DNA from: Acidobacteriota bacterium
GTDB lineage: Bacteria > Acidobacteriota > Terriglobia > Terriglobales > Acidobacteriaceae
Length of the DNA stretch: 64,000 nucleotides
Direction: 5' to 3'
Assembly (NCBI GenBank): GCA_003225055.1
Contig: QIAU01000121.1
Location: 83,460-147,459, forward strand
The notes under the pieces were generated by a model. The model saw nothing but the letters and a program-made list of their open reading frames with translations, was not told the origin of the DNA and ran no database searches. A program made the position numbers and the translations under genes. Below are positions 1 to 8,058 of this stretch, piece by piece (positions within the stretch are counted from its first letter, which is position 1; every line of letters starts with the position of its first letter).

Positions 1-537
1 ATCTGGCTCATCCCGATCCTCGAATCGGCCCTCGGCATTGAAAACGCCTTCAAGATCGCGAGCGCCAGCTCGCAAGTGGTGGCCCTGACGATCGGGCTGG
101 AAGACTACACCGCCGATCTGGGAGCGCCAAAGACCGCGCTCGGTGCAGAGTCTCTTTTTGCCCGCCAGCGTCTCGTAAATGCGGCACGGGCGGCGGGCGT
201 CCAGGTGAATGACTCGGTCTATAGCGATGTTGGCGACATGGAAGGGTTGCGGGTTTGGGGGCTGAATTCCAAGGCCATGGGTTTTGAAGGCATGGGATGT
301 GTACACCCCCTGCAAATTCCGGTGATCCACGAGGCGTTTGCACCTACGAAGGCGGAGATTGAGAGGGCGCTGAAAATTGTTGCTGCCTTCAACGAGGCCC
401 AACAAAAGGGTCTGGCGGTGGTCAGTTTGGGATCGAAAATGATCGATCCGCCCGTAGTGCAGCGCGCTCTAAAGCTGATATCTCGCGCACAGTCGATGGG
501 TCTGGTAGCAGGAAGTCTGGTGGCAGGAAACACCTAG
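1..537 (+). CDS. citE: Citrate lyase beta subunit (CitE/HpcH-HpaI aldolase family), 5' truncated by window edge
   Basis: The frame is open from base 1, so the start codon lies to the left of the window; 178 residues are visible. CitE is the citryl-ACP lyase subunit that splits citryl-thioester into oxaloacetate and acetyl-thioester in the cytoplasm. The visible part carries the family hallmark GLEDYTADLG and, later, GMGCVHPLQIP, matching the G-x-E-D-x-x-x-DLG and IHPxQ motifs of the TIM-barrel family. The C-terminal end looks complete, with a TAG stop. The next gene, 58 bases downstream on the same strand, is the citrate lyase alpha subunit, so the pair is an operon and the gamma (ACP) gene should lie upstream. 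A single-gene CitE-like malyl-CoA lyase is the alternative, but the neighbour makes citrate lyase more likely. Confidence 0.9.
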   Translation: MWLIPILESALGIENAFKIASASSQVVALTIGLEDYTADLGAPKTALGAESLFARQRLVNAARAAGVQVNDSVYSDVGDMEGLRVWGLNSKAMGFEGMGCVHPLQIPVIHEAFAPTKAEIERALKIVAAFNEAQQKGLAVVSLGSKMIDPPVVQRALKLISRAQSMGLVAGSLVAGNT

Positions 538-595
538 ACAGCCGCCTCCGCTGTCCGGCCGAGCGAAGCTCGGCAGCTGAACTGAGGAACTGAGA

Positions 596-2158
596 ATGAT
601 CCCGAAGGTCGAACTAGCCTTGAACGCCGCCGGACGCATGGTTCCGGCGATGGTCAACGGACGCCCCCAGATCCCGTACATCGGAGTGGGCAAATATCAG
701 CCGCGCGCACGCAAGGCTGCGTCGCCGGTGCGCACGGCCGCCAGCTATCCGGAGAACGGCGATAAGCGCATCGCGGACCTTGAAACCGCCCTACGCAAAT
801 GTGGTCTCCGCGACGGCATGGTGATCTCCAGCCACCATCATCTTCGCGATGGCGATAGCGTTGCGCTGATGGCCCTACAAACTGCAGCACGGATGGGCGT
901 GAAAGACCTGATGTGGTTCCCCAGCGCCTCCTTCCCTTCGCAAAAAGACGCCATCAGCCTAATGGAATCAGGAACAATCCATCACATTGAAGGCAGCATG
1001 AACGGCCCTCTCGGCGATTACTGCACTCAGGGAAAAATGCGCGGCATGGGCGTGCTCCGTTCGCATGGAGGCCGCTGGCAGGCCATTCAGGATGGTGAAG
1101 TTCACATTGACGTCGCAGTGGTCGCAGCACCGACCGCCGATTCCTTCGGCAACGCCGATGGGACGCATGGCAAATCGGCTTGTGGCTTGCTAGGATTTGC
1201 ATTGGCCGATTCCATCTACGCCGATCAGGTCATTGTTGTGACTGACAACCTGGTTCCGTTCCCGTGCATTCCCTCGCAAATCCAGGGTAACAACGTTGAC
1301 TTCGTCGTACAGGTTGATTCGATCGGCGATCCCACAAGGATCGTATCCGGCACGACTCAGATCACTCGTTCTCCCGACCGGTTGCGCATCGCCGAGTTCG
1401 TGGCGCGCTTCCTGCGCGAGGCAGGGATTATGCGCAACGGCTTCTCGTTCCAGGCCGGCTCTGGCGGGATCGCGTTGGCATTTGTCGAGTACCTCAAGAA
1501 CATGATGTTGGAAGGGGGCGTGAAAGCGCGGTTCGTCCGTGGCGGCTCGACTAAGTATCTTGTGGAATTGCTGGAAAAGGGGCTCACGGACTACATCCTT
1601 GACGGCCAGACGTTCGATCTGGATGCAGTAAGGTCGCTCGCCAAGGATCCGCGTCACGTCGCGACGTCACCATTCACTTCTTACAACTACCATGGCAAAG
1701 GGAATTTCGCTTCCATGGTGGATGCGGTCGTGCTCGGCGCGACCGAGGTGGATGTCAAATTCAATGGGAATGTCGTGACGCACTCCGACGGGCGCTTGCT
1801 CCACGGCATCGGCGGATGGCAGAACTGCCTGGCGGCAGGCTGCACCATATTGGCGGTGCCCAGCTTCCGTGACCGCATTCCGGCGATTGTGGATGAGGTA
1901 ACTACGCTCACCGGCCCAGGCGAGTTGATTGATGTCGTGGTAACCGAACGGGGAATTGCGATCAATCCGAGCCGTCAGGACTTGCTCGACGCAGTAAAAG
2001 GTTCCAGGCTGCCTATCCGTCCTATTCAGGACATCAAGGCCGAGGTCGAGCGCATTTGTGGGGGCAAACCCGCCAAGCCCACGCTCAGCGAGCGCCCGGT
2101 GGCAGTCGTGAAATGGGTAGATGGCACCGTGCTCGATACGGTGTGGCAGGTCTCCTAG
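596..2158 (+). CDS. citF: Citrate lyase alpha subunit (citrate CoA/ACP-transferase)
   Basis: The 520-residue product is the expected size for CitF, which exchanges the acetyl group on the acyl-carrier subunit for citrate before CitE cleaves it. The N-terminal region (LNAAGRMVPAMVNGRPQIPYIG) and the following segment with ISSHHHLRDGD match the alpha subunit family. The ATG follows GAACTGAGGAACTGAGA, which holds a weak Shine-Dalgarno sequence (GAGGAA). It is the last gene of the citE-citF unit and ends one base before the convergent rplS stop codon, so the two operons meet tail to tail with no room for a separate terminator. Confidence 0.9.
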   Translation: MIPKVELALNAAGRMVPAMVNGRPQIPYIGVGKYQPRARKAASPVRTAASYPENGDKRIADLETALRKCGLRDGMVISSHHHLRDGDSVALMALQTAARMGVKDLMWFPSASFPSQKDAISLMESGTIHHIEGSMNGPLGDYCTQGKMRGMGVLRSHGGRWQAIQDGEVHIDVAVVAAPTADSFGNADGTHGKSACGLLGFALADSIYADQVIVVTDNLVPFPCIPSQIQGNNVDFVVQVDSIGDPTRIVSGTTQITRSPDRLRIAEFVARFLREAGIMRNGFSFQAGSGGIALAFVEYLKNMMLEGGVKARFVRGGSTKYLVELLEKGLTDYILDGQTFDLDAVRSLAKDPRHVATSPFTSYNYHGKGNFASMVDAVVLGATEVDVKFNGNVVTHSDGRLLHGIGGWQNCLAAGCTILAVPSFRDRIPAIVDEVTTLTGPGELIDVVVTERGIAINPSRQDLLDAVKGSRLPIRPIQDIKAEVERICGGKPAKPTLSERPVAVVKWVDGTVLDTVWQVS

Positions 2159-2159
2159 C

Positions 2160-2504
2160 CTACTCGACGTCCTTCAGACGAGCGGCTTTCCCCTTCAGAT
2201 CGCGCAGGTAGTAGAGCTTGGCCCGCCGCACTTTCGAAGAGCGCACGACGTCGATCTTGTCCACAACTTTGGAGTTGATCGGGAAGATACGCTCGACGCC
2301 TTGACCGAAACTCACTTTTCTTACGGTGAAGCTGGCTTGCGGACCGTTGCGCTTCGAGATCACGACACCTTCGAACGCCTGCAGGCGTTCCTTTTCGCCT
2401 TCCTTGATCTTCACCTGCACCCGGACGGTATCGCCCGGTCCGAAGCTGGGGATATCTGTGCGTTTGTTCTTGGCAAGAAGCTTTTCAATGATTGGGTTCG
2501 ACAT
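2160..2504 (-). CDS. rplS: 50S ribosomal protein L19
   Basis: A 114-residue protein of normal L19 length with the family segments [26 protein letters not shown] and [17 protein letters not shown]19 sits at the 30S-50S interface of the ribosome. It is the last gene of rpsP-khpA-rimM-trmD-rplS, separated from trmD by about 100 bases that hold a palindromic repeat element. The ATG is preceded by CTAGAGGAAGAAAAAT, a good ribosome binding site. Confidence 0.98.
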   Translation of the reverse strand: MSNPIIEKLLAKNKRTDIPSFGPGDTVRVQVKIKEGEKERLQAFEGVVISKRNGPQASFTVRKVSFGQGVERIFPINSKVVDKIDVVRSSKVRRAKLYYLRDLKGKAARLKDVE

Positions 2505-2520
2505 ATTTTTCTTCCTCTAG

Positions 2521-2606
2521 GATGTCATTCCGAGGCGCCGAAGGCGACGAGGAATCTGCAGTTCTTCAAACCACTCCGGATCCCTCGCTAGGCCCGAAAT
2601 GACATC
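2521..2606. repeat. Palindromic intergenic repeat with 9-bp terminal inverted repeats
   Basis: The element begins GATGTCATT (2521-2529) and ends AATGACATC (2598-2606), a perfect 9-bp inverted repeat enclosing GAGG...GAGGAATCT-type sequence. Its right end contributes two bases to the trmD stop codon (TGA on the minus strand, 2605-2607). The motif TGTCATTCCGAGG recurs at 5308, and a related design occurs at 29907. It lies between trmD and rplS and could form a long hairpin in the operon mRNA. Confidence 0.75.
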
Positions 2607-3414
2607 AAATTTCTTTGCCCTTGATCTGGGCAATCAGTTCCTTGTCTTCCTCGCTGAGTTCCACTCGATTCAGTAAGTCGGGCCGGTTGCGCAGCGTCTT
2701 TTCCAAAGCCCTACGCCGGCGCCAGCGCCGGATTTCTTCGTGGTTGCCGGATACAAGAACCTCCGGCACCGGCATTCCGCGAAACTCCGCCGGCCGCGTG
2801 TAATGCGGGTAATCCAGCAGACCGCCGGAAGAGCAGGTCGAGTCCGGACCGATTACCATGCTCAATTCCGTAGGCAAGGTGAACGACTCCTGGCGCGTGG
2901 ATGCTTCGTTGCCCACCGCGCCGGGAATGAGACGTGTGACCGTGTCCACGATCACCGCTGCACCTATCTCACCACCGCTCAGCACGAAGTCGCCTATTGA
3001 TAGCTCCCGGTCGGCCAGAAATTCGCTGACCCGCTCATCCACGCCCTCGTACCGTCCGCACACCAGAACGATCCCCTCTAGGGTGGCGAGCTCGGCAGCC
3101 ACCATCTGGTTGAAGCGGCGACCCTGGGCAGAGAGCAAAATCACGCTTTGCTCGGTGCCGCTCCCGGTGCGCTTCTCCCACGGCGATACGCCCAAACTTT
3201 CAATACATTCAAAGATCGGTTCCGGCTTCAGGACCATGCCCTCGCCGCCGCCGAATGGGCGATCATCCACGGTGCGGTGCCGGTCCTGCGCAAACGCCCG
3301 CAGGTCGTGTACTTTAATCTTCGCCAATCCGGCATCGCGGGCCCGGCGAACGATGCCGTAATCCAGCGGTCCGCGAAAGAAGTCGGGAAAGATCGTTAAG
3401 ATGTCGATCTTCAC
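2605..3414 (-). CDS. trmD: tRNA (guanine-N1)-methyltransferase
   Basis: TrmD makes m1G37 in tRNAs that read CNN codons, preventing +1 frameshifting. The 269-residue product begins MKIDILTIFPDFF from a GTG codon and contains the SPOUT knot segment LSGGEIGAAVIVDTVTRLIPG (given here as its conserved core LSGGE...IVDTVTRLIPG) plus the VCGRYEGVDERV motif that lines the S-adenosylmethionine pocket. Length is normal for the family. It lies between rimM and rplS in the conserved ribosome/tRNA operon; the 63-base gap to rimM is filled with imperfect GGAGTCAG-type repeats. Confidence 0.97.
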   Translation of the reverse strand: MKIDILTIFPDFFRGPLDYGIVRRARDAGLAKIKVHDLRAFAQDRHRTVDDRPFGGGEGMVLKPEPIFECIESLGVSPWEKRTGSGTEQSVILLSAQGRRFNQMVAAELATLEGIVLVCGRYEGVDERVSEFLADRELSIGDFVLSGGEIGAAVIVDTVTRLIPGAVGNEASTRQESFTLPTELSMVIGPDSTCSSGGLLDYPHYTRPAEFRGMPVPEVLVSGNHEEIRRWRRRRALEKTLRNRPDLLNRVELSEEDKELIAQIKGKEI

Positions 3415-3477
3415 GGAAAACCGGGAGTCAGTAGTTCGTTAGGAGTCAGCAGGTAAGCGCTGACTGCCGACTCCTGC

Positions 3478-3999
3478 CTACTTTTGTCGTTCCTTCTCTT
3501 CCGCCGTGAGCGGCGCGTTAACATCCAGCATGCCTTCCGGCAGCTGCATTCGAATACGCTTCTCCACCACGTCAACGCTCTTCAGATACGCTTCGGCGAA
3601 GGGGATCTCGTACTCTTTCGCTCCCTTTACGACCAGAAGCGGCGCCTCTCCGGCACCAAACTGAACATCGGCTACTTTGCCGATCTCGCGCTCACCGTCA
3701 AAAACCGTACACCCGGTCAAGTCGTTGACGTATGCCGAGCCCGGCTCAAGTTGCGTGCGTTCGCTGCCCGGGACCTGCAACTCGCAGCCGACCAGCGTCT
3801 CCGCCTGGGAGATCGAATCGACTCCAGCGAACTTCAAAACCATCAGGTCCTGGTGCGGCCAGAACGACTCCAATGCCACCTCGTGTCGCCCGCCGCCTGG
3901 GTTCAACGCGAAAATCTGCCGGCGCTCTTCAAACCGCTCAGGAAAATCCGTGTGAAGTTCGGCCGCGACCTCGCCGCGGCGGCCCTGCGTCTTGATCAC
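3478..3999 (-). CDS. rimM: Ribosome maturation factor RimM (start uncertain)
   Basis: RimM binds S19 and assists 30S head maturation. The product has the N-terminal RimM beta-barrel (VIKTQGRRGEVAAELHTDFPERF) and a C-terminal PRC-barrel (IGKVADVQFGAGEAPLLVV...IPFAEAYLKSVD). Given here is the GTG start (173 residues), but the codons just before it read EEFITIAR, which is the conserved first beta strand of RimM. No ATG, GTG or TTG precedes them in frame before the end of khpA. An ATT at 4014-4012, which follows GGCGAAGAG, or a start inside khpA would restore that strand. Position in the rpsP operon is standard. Confidence 0.93.
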   Translation of the reverse strand: MIKTQGRRGEVAAELHTDFPERFEERRQIFALNPGGGRHEVALESFWPHQDLMVLKFAGVDSISQAETLVGCELQVPGSERTQLEPGSAYVNDLTGCTVFDGEREIGKVADVQFGAGEAPLLVVKGAKEYEIPFAEAYLKSVDVVEKRIRMQLPEGMLDVNAPLTAEEKERQK

Positions 4000-4025
4000 G
4001 CGGGCGATGGTAATGAACTCTTCGC

Positions 4026-4280
4026 CTATTCCAGGATCTCCAGCGAATAGCGCTTGTGCAACTTCATGCTCGCCGCGCCCAAAAGCGTGCGCATGGCGCG
4101 TGCGGTGCGCCCCTGCTTGCCGATGACCTTGCCCACATCACTCGGAGCGACTTTCAGTTCCAAAACCGTGCCGCCGTCTTCCTCGACAACCTCAACCGCG
4201 ACCTGCTCCGGTTCATCCACCAATGCTTTGGCGATCTGCTCGATCAGAGCCCGCATGTCCCCAGCCTGCTCCCCGGTCAT
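4026..4280 (-). CDS. khpA: KH-domain RNA-binding protein (KhpA/YlqC family)
   Basis: An 84-residue single KH-domain protein. The GxxG loop is visible in GKVIGKQGRTARAMRTLL, and the fold pattern around it (ALIEQIAKALVDEPEQV ... VLELKVAPSDVGK) matches the YlqC/KhpA family. Relatives bind RNA together with KhpB/Jag and affect cell-envelope and division gene expression; the partner is not in this window. The chosen ATG follows AAGGAG nine bases upstream; an internal ATG nine codons in would give the more usual family length of about 76. It sits between rpsP and rimM, the usual place. Confidence 0.93.
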   Translation of the reverse strand: MTGEQAGDMRALIEQIAKALVDEPEQVAVEVVEEDGGTVLELKVAPSDVGKVIGKQGRTARAMRTLLGAASMKLHKRYSLEILE

Positions 4281-4328
4281 ATGAAGTGGCTCCTTGGTAT
4301 GGGGGAAGCGTATTCCGCTGTATGTATC

Positions 4329-4586
4329 TTAGGCTACGGACTCGGTAGCCGCCGGGACTGGCTTCGACATCAGTTGGCTGACCCGGTCCGACATCTTGGC
4401 GCCCTTGGACACCCAGTACTCGATCCGGTCGCGCTTCAATTCAATGTTGGCCGGCGTGCTGCGGGGATTGTATGTACCGACCACTTCCACAGACCGGCCA
4501 TTCCGCGCACGCACCTTCTCGATCACGACCACCCGGTAATGCGGTTGTTTGCGCGCACCCATGCGCGCCAGACGAATCATTAACAC
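4329..4586 (-). CDS. rpsP: 30S ribosomal protein S16
   Basis: The 85-residue product contains IRLARMGARKQPHYRVVV and the VEVVGTYNPR segment diagnostic of S16. It is the first gene of the rpsP-khpA-rimM-trmD-rplS operon. The reading frame offers GTG (used here, preceded by AAAGGAAG) and an ATG two codons later. A sigma70-like promoter lies 51-79 bases upstream. Confidence 0.98.
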   Translation of the reverse strand: MLMIRLARMGARKQPHYRVVVIEKVRARNGRSVEVVGTYNPRSTPANIELKRDRIEYWVSKGAKMSDRVSQLMSKPVPAATESVA

Positions 4587-4636
4587 AAACTTGAGCTTCC
4601 TTTCTACTTTATCCGGCGGGGTTGAGACAAAGCATT

Positions 4637-4665
4637 ATTATCACGGAAGTTAGCGGGAATGGCAA
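4637..4665 (-). promoter_or_regulatory. Predicted sigma70 promoter of the rpsP operon
   Basis: On the minus strand there is TTGCCA (4665-4660), a 17-base spacer, and GATAAT (4642-4637), close to the consensus -35 and -10 boxes. It is about 50 bases upstream of the rpsP start with nothing else in between. Prediction by pattern only. Confidence 0.55.
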
Positions 4666-4815
4666 GTGTGCCGCGCGTGTTGCCGCGTGTTGCGTGCGCC
4701 GAGGTTGCCTGTCGGCGCGCAGGCAATAGAGCGCACATTATCCTTTAGGCCGACCCACTACCTGGCGGCGAGCGTCTGAGTCACGCGCCAAAATCGTGAG
4801 CCCGGCCAGGGAGGT

Positions 4816-4856
4816 CAGGTCTCAAGATTCCTATCTATACTCGGGCCTGAGACCTG
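4816..4856. repeat. Inverted repeat downstream of doxX (terminator-like stem)
   Basis: CAGGTCTCA (4816-4824) and TGAGACCTG (4848-4856) form a perfect 9-bp stem with a 23-base loop, 26 bases beyond the doxX stop on the minus strand. No T-run follows, so it may be a repeat or a factor-dependent 3' end structure rather than a classical terminator. Confidence 0.4.
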
Positions 4857-4882
4857 CCACCTAAGAACCCTGACACCCTCTC

Positions 4883-5284
4883 TTACTCCAGCTTCCGCCG
4901 GTACAGGGCATCGAACGACACCGGCCCGGCGCCCCGCAGGGCCACGTACAAGAAAAAGAAACATAACACTACCGCCAGTTCCCCATGATTCAGGATAGGA
5001 AAGAATCCCCGCGGGGCGTGCACCTTGAAGTAGGCGACTGCCATCTCCCCGGACGCGATGAAGGCGGCAAAGTTCGCAACCAGCCCCACGGCGATCAGCA
5101 ACCCGCCAAAAAACTCAATGGAACCCGCCGCGACTCCCATGGCATTGAGTTGTGGCTCGGAACCGAGCGCACCGAAAAGCTTCTGCGCGCCGTGACAGGC
5201 AAAGAGGAATCCGGCCACAATGCGTAGCAGCGCATATGCGTAGTCAGCATAGTAGTCAGCATATCGGTTCAGAATCGTCTTCAT
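4883..5284 (-). CDS. DoxX family membrane protein
   Basis: The 133-residue protein has about four hydrophobic segments (YALLRIVAGFLFACHGAQKL; SIEFFGGLLIAVGLVANFAAF; ELAVVLCFFFLYVAL) and the DoxX pattern in which a helix with GxxKL is followed by the FFGGL helix. DoxX proteins are inner-membrane proteins tied to thiol and oxidative-stress handling in some bacteria. The N-terminus contains a short direct repeat (YADYYADYAYA). It follows a peroxiredoxin-like gene on the same strand, which supports a redox-related role, but the exact function is unknown. Confidence 0.85.
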   Translation of the reverse strand: MKTILNRYADYYADYAYALLRIVAGFLFACHGAQKLFGALGSEPQLNAMGVAAGSIEFFGGLLIAVGLVANFAAFIASGEMAVAYFKVHAPRGFFPILNHGELAVVLCFFFLYVALRGAGPVSFDALYRRKLE

Positions 5285-5307
5285 GAATTCGGGAATGCTC
5301 CCTTTCT

Positions 5308-5350
5308 TGTCATTCCGAGGCGGTTGCCGCCGAGGAATCTGGTTTTGGCA
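5308..5350. repeat. Partial copy of the TGTCATTCCGAGG palindromic repeat
   Basis: TGTCATTCCGAGG followed by GCGGTTGCCGC and GAGGAATCT repeats the left half of the element at 2521-2606. The inner part GCGG-TT-CCGC is itself a hairpin. It lies between doxX and the peroxiredoxin-like gene. Confidence 0.6.
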
Positions 5351-5362
5351 GGCTTCCGCAAC

Positions 5363-6058
5363 TCACCTGAGCGCGGCCAGCGTTTGTACGATTTCTGCCG
5401 ACTCGGGGCGCTCCGTGTACTCAGGACTGGCGGACGCGTACAACACCGTCGAATCGCGTTCCAGAATGTAGGTGGCCGGAATGGGCAGCTCCCAGCTGTC
5501 ATCCCCGTTAACCAACGGAAGATTGATGAACACGCGCCGATAAATTGACTGCTGATCCTCAGGCACGCGGTAGACTAGCCCAAACTGGCGTGCGACTTGA
5601 TTCCCCGGATCGGACAGCGCAGGGAATCGCAACCTGTGCTGGTCGGCCATGAAGAAAGATTGCTTAACGGTTTGCGGCGAGATGGCGATGAAAGAAGCGC
5701 CTGCCAGTTCGATCTGTGGCAAAGCGGCATTCATGGCCTCCATCTGTCCCATACAAAAGGGGCACCAGCGTCCGCGGAAGAAGCAGATGACTAGCCTTCC
5801 TTTGCCGAGCAGGTCACTTGAGCGAACGGTGGCGTCACTTTGGTCCTTCAGTTCGAATGCAGGGGCCTGGGCGCCTGCTGCGGCAGCGTGCTCAGCCAGG
5901 CCAGCGCGCTTCAGGTCGGCGACGACCCTCTCGTGAACGGCTTGCGTTTCAGAAGGGACGTATTGGGAGATGAGAGCCTTCCGTTCGGCGAACTGCTCTC
6001 GCAGAGAACGGGTATCGGTTCTGGTGCTCGATTCTTCCCGAGAGCGCCACTTCATCAT
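5363..6058 (-). CDS. Peroxiredoxin-like AhpC/TSA family protein
   Basis: A 231-residue thioredoxin-fold protein. The central region GRLVICFFRGRWCPFCMGQMEAM carries a CxxC pair at the position of the peroxidatic cysteine, and PALSDPGNQVARQFGLVY plus FINLPLVNGDDSW...IPATYILERD follow the AhpC/TSA pattern. Relatives reduce peroxides or act as thiol-disulfide oxidoreductases in the cytoplasm. No signal peptide is seen, and the N-terminal 50 residues are charged and helical. It precedes doxX by 78 bases on the same strand, so co-expression is plausible. Confidence 0.87.
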   Translation of the reverse strand: MMKWRSREESSTRTDTRSLREQFAERKALISQYVPSETQAVHERVVADLKRAGLAEHAAAAGAQAPAFELKDQSDATVRSSDLLGKGRLVICFFRGRWCPFCMGQMEAMNAALPQIELAGASFIAISPQTVKQSFFMADQHRLRFPALSDPGNQVARQFGLVYRVPEDQQSIYRRVFINLPLVNGDDSWELPIPATYILERDSTVLYASASPEYTERPESAEIVQTLAALR

Positions 6059-6067
6059 TCGATCGTG

Positions 6068-6559
6068 TTACCTTTGCGCCGGGTTGGGCACGCTCGCGTG
6101 CGCCACAATTTTCCATTGCCCGGCAATTCTCTTTACCACGACCACATAATTGCCTTCGATCACGCGATCGCGCAGAGTCACGTTATAAGCGCCCGTGTCA
6201 TATCCAATATCCCCCGAGCGTTCCGTGTGCAGGCTGCTGACGTAGTAATTGTGGGCTCCGCCCGTAATCGAGCGCCGCATCTCCGCCAGAATGGAGTCTT
6301 TGCCATGCACAGATCCGTCCCAGCGCATCAGCACCGCATCAGTAGCATAGAAATCGGCTACTTTGTCGGCGTGGCCGGCGTTGAATTCCTGGACCCATAT
6401 CTCACGCAGTTCCTGCATTTGTGCGGCGAAGTCGCCCGTTTGGAAAGCCGTCCGCTTGCTGGAGGGTTGCGGAGCGGGCTTCTTCTGAGCCACTCCCATT
6501 CCGCATAGCATCAGGAACACAGACAAAACAGAGCAGAGCTTCCCGCGCCGGATCAACAT
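6068..6559 (-). CDS. Secreted DUF4440/SnoaL-like (NTF2-fold) protein
   Basis: The 163-residue product starts with a signal peptide (LCSVLSVFLMLCGMGVAQ) and continues with an NTF2-like domain: LREIWVQEFNAGHADKVADFY, DAVLMRWDGSVHGKDSI, and RDRVIEGNYVVVVKRIAGQWKIVAHAS. This is the DUF4440/SgcJ-type fold, which binds small hydrophobic ligands or acts as a ketosteroid-isomerase-like enzyme; the ligand here cannot be told. It lies 9 bases upstream of the peroxiredoxin-like gene and probably shares its mRNA. Confidence 0.85.
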   Translation of the reverse strand: MLIRRGKLCSVLSVFLMLCGMGVAQKKPAPQPSSKRTAFQTGDFAAQMQELREIWVQEFNAGHADKVADFYATDAVLMRWDGSVHGKDSILAEMRRSITGGAHNYYVSSLHTERSGDIGYDTGAYNVTLRDRVIEGNYVVVVKRIAGQWKIVAHASVPNPAQR

Positions 6560-6599
6560 GTTCTTTCTCGCGCCCCTGCTTTCTTCCCTGACAAATCGC

Positions 6600-6668
6600 C
6601 GGTGGCTCTGAGAACCGAGAACTGGGAACGGAGAACCTAAAGCCTAAAGCCCGTCGCCTAGAGCCGAG
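6600..6668. repeat. Degenerate short tandem repeat at the 3' end of ffh
   Basis: The stretch reads as an irregular series of GAGAACC/GAGAACTGG/GGAACGG/TAAAGCC units of about 7-9 bases. It ends at the ffh stop codon (minus strand). A very similar series (GAGAACC, GAGAACT, GAGCCGAGAACC) lies just beyond the glmS stop. Confidence 0.55.
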
Positions 6669-6670
6669 TC

Positions 6671-8029
6671 CTACATTTCCGGAAACTTCATTCCCGCCAT
6701 ACGCCGCGCGAAACTGGGCTTGCCCATCTGCTTGAACATTTTCTTCATCTGCGCGTACTGGCGCAGAAGATTATTGACTTCCTGAATGCTGGTTCCCGAG
6801 CCGCGGGCGATGCGTTTGCGGCGACTGCCGTTGATGACTTCGTGATGGTTCCGCTCGTAAGCCGTCATCGAGTTGATGATGGCCTCAACCCGGCTGATCT
6901 GCTTGTCGTCCACCTTGTCGGCCGCCGCCTGTAATCCGGAAAACGGGCCGATGCGCGGCAGCATCCCCACCAAGCTCTGCAGAGAGCCCATTTTCCTCAC
7001 TTGCCGCACCTGGTCCCGGAAGTCTTCGAGCGAAAAGCCATCCCCCGTGAGTGCCTTGATGGCGATCTCCTGGGCTTTTTTCTTGTCCACCTGCTGCTCG
7101 GCCTTCTCGATGAGCGAGAGAATGTCGCCCATGCCCAGGATTCTGGAGACGATGCGATCGGGATGAAAGGGCTCGAGTGCATCGTATTTTTCACCAACGC
7201 CGATAAACTTGATCGGCTGACCGGTGACATGGCGGATGGACAATGCGGCGCCACCACGCGCATCGCCGTCCATTTTGGTCAGCACGACGCCAGTCAGGGT
7301 CAGCTTTTTGTGAAACTCGTCGGCTGAGCGCACTGCGTCCTGTCCGGTCATAGCATCGGCTACAAAGAGGATTTCCTGCGGGCTGAGCAGCTTCTTGAGC
7401 AACTGCATCTCCTCCATGAGTTGCTCGTCCATGTGCAGGCGACCGGCCGTGTCGACGATCAGCACGTCACAGCCAGTATTGACCGCCTCACGTCGTGCTT
7501 CCTTTGCCAGGCGCTCGACCGTGCCTGTGTTCGCCTCCGTTACTTGCCCCTCGTAAATATTTCCCTTGATCGCGTGCGCGACCACTCTCAGCTGCTCGCG
7601 TGCTGCCGGGCGGTAAACGTCGACTGAGACCAGCAGAGGCCGATGCCCGCCATTCTTCAGCCAGTTCGCAAGCTTGCCGGAGGTAGTGGTTTTACCGGAA
7701 CCTTGCAATCCGGCCATCAGAACGACGGTGGGCGGCTGCGAACCGAATTTGAGCTTGGCCGTGTCTTGGCCCAGCATTTCGACCAGTTCGTCGCGAACGA
7801 TCTTGATGACCTGTTCGCCCGGTGCCAGAGCGGTCATCACGTCCTTGCCCAGCGCCTTGTCCTGGATCTTGTCAACGAGTTGCTTGACGACTTTGAAGTT
7901 GACGTCGGCTTCCAGCAGCGCCAGCCGGATTTGCTTCAGTGCGTCCTGGACATTGTCTTCATTGAGGACAGCCTGGCCGCGGAGCATCTTAAACGTTCGC
8001 TGTAGTTTTTCTGAGAGGTTCTCAAACAT
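6671..8029 (-). CDS. ffh: Signal recognition particle protein Ffh
   Basis: The 452-residue GTPase binds 4.5S RNA and signal sequences and targets nascent membrane proteins to FtsY. N domain at residues 1-90; G domain with P-loop GLQGSGKT (107-114), DVYRPAA (137-143), DTAGR (193-197) and TKMDGDARGG (251-260). The methionine-rich M domain includes RRKRIARGSGTSIQEVNNLL and the tail MKKMFKQMGKPSFARRMAGM. Length is typical. In many bacteria ffh is directly followed by rpsP; here three redox-related genes separate them. Confidence 0.98.
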   Translation of the reverse strand: MFENLSEKLQRTFKMLRGQAVLNEDNVQDALKQIRLALLEADVNFKVVKQLVDKIQDKALGKDVMTALAPGEQVIKIVRDELVEMLGQDTAKLKFGSQPPTVVLMAGLQGSGKTTTSGKLANWLKNGGHRPLLVSVDVYRPAAREQLRVVAHAIKGNIYEGQVTEANTGTVERLAKEARREAVNTGCDVLIVDTAGRLHMDEQLMEEMQLLKKLLSPQEILFVADAMTGQDAVRSADEFHKKLTLTGVVLTKMDGDARGGAALSIRHVTGQPIKFIGVGEKYDALEPFHPDRIVSRILGMGDILSLIEKAEQQVDKKKAQEIAIKALTGDGFSLEDFRDQVRQVRKMGSLQSLVGMLPRIGPFSGLQAAADKVDDKQISRVEAIINSMTAYERNHHEVINGSRRKRIARGSGTSIQEVNNLLRQYAQMKKMFKQMGKPSFARRMAGMKFPEM

Positions 8030-8058
8030 AAGGGTCTACGAAGGTCAGCTCGATCTAC

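Noticed and set aside
2121..2591. Plus-strand open frame of 156 codons opposite rplS
   Set aside because: It is antisense to rplS, whose product is unmistakable; the plus-strand product has no family character.
6600..6668. Possible CRISPR-like array
   Set aside because: Units are only 7-9 bases, imperfect and without spacers; no cas genes anywhere in the window.
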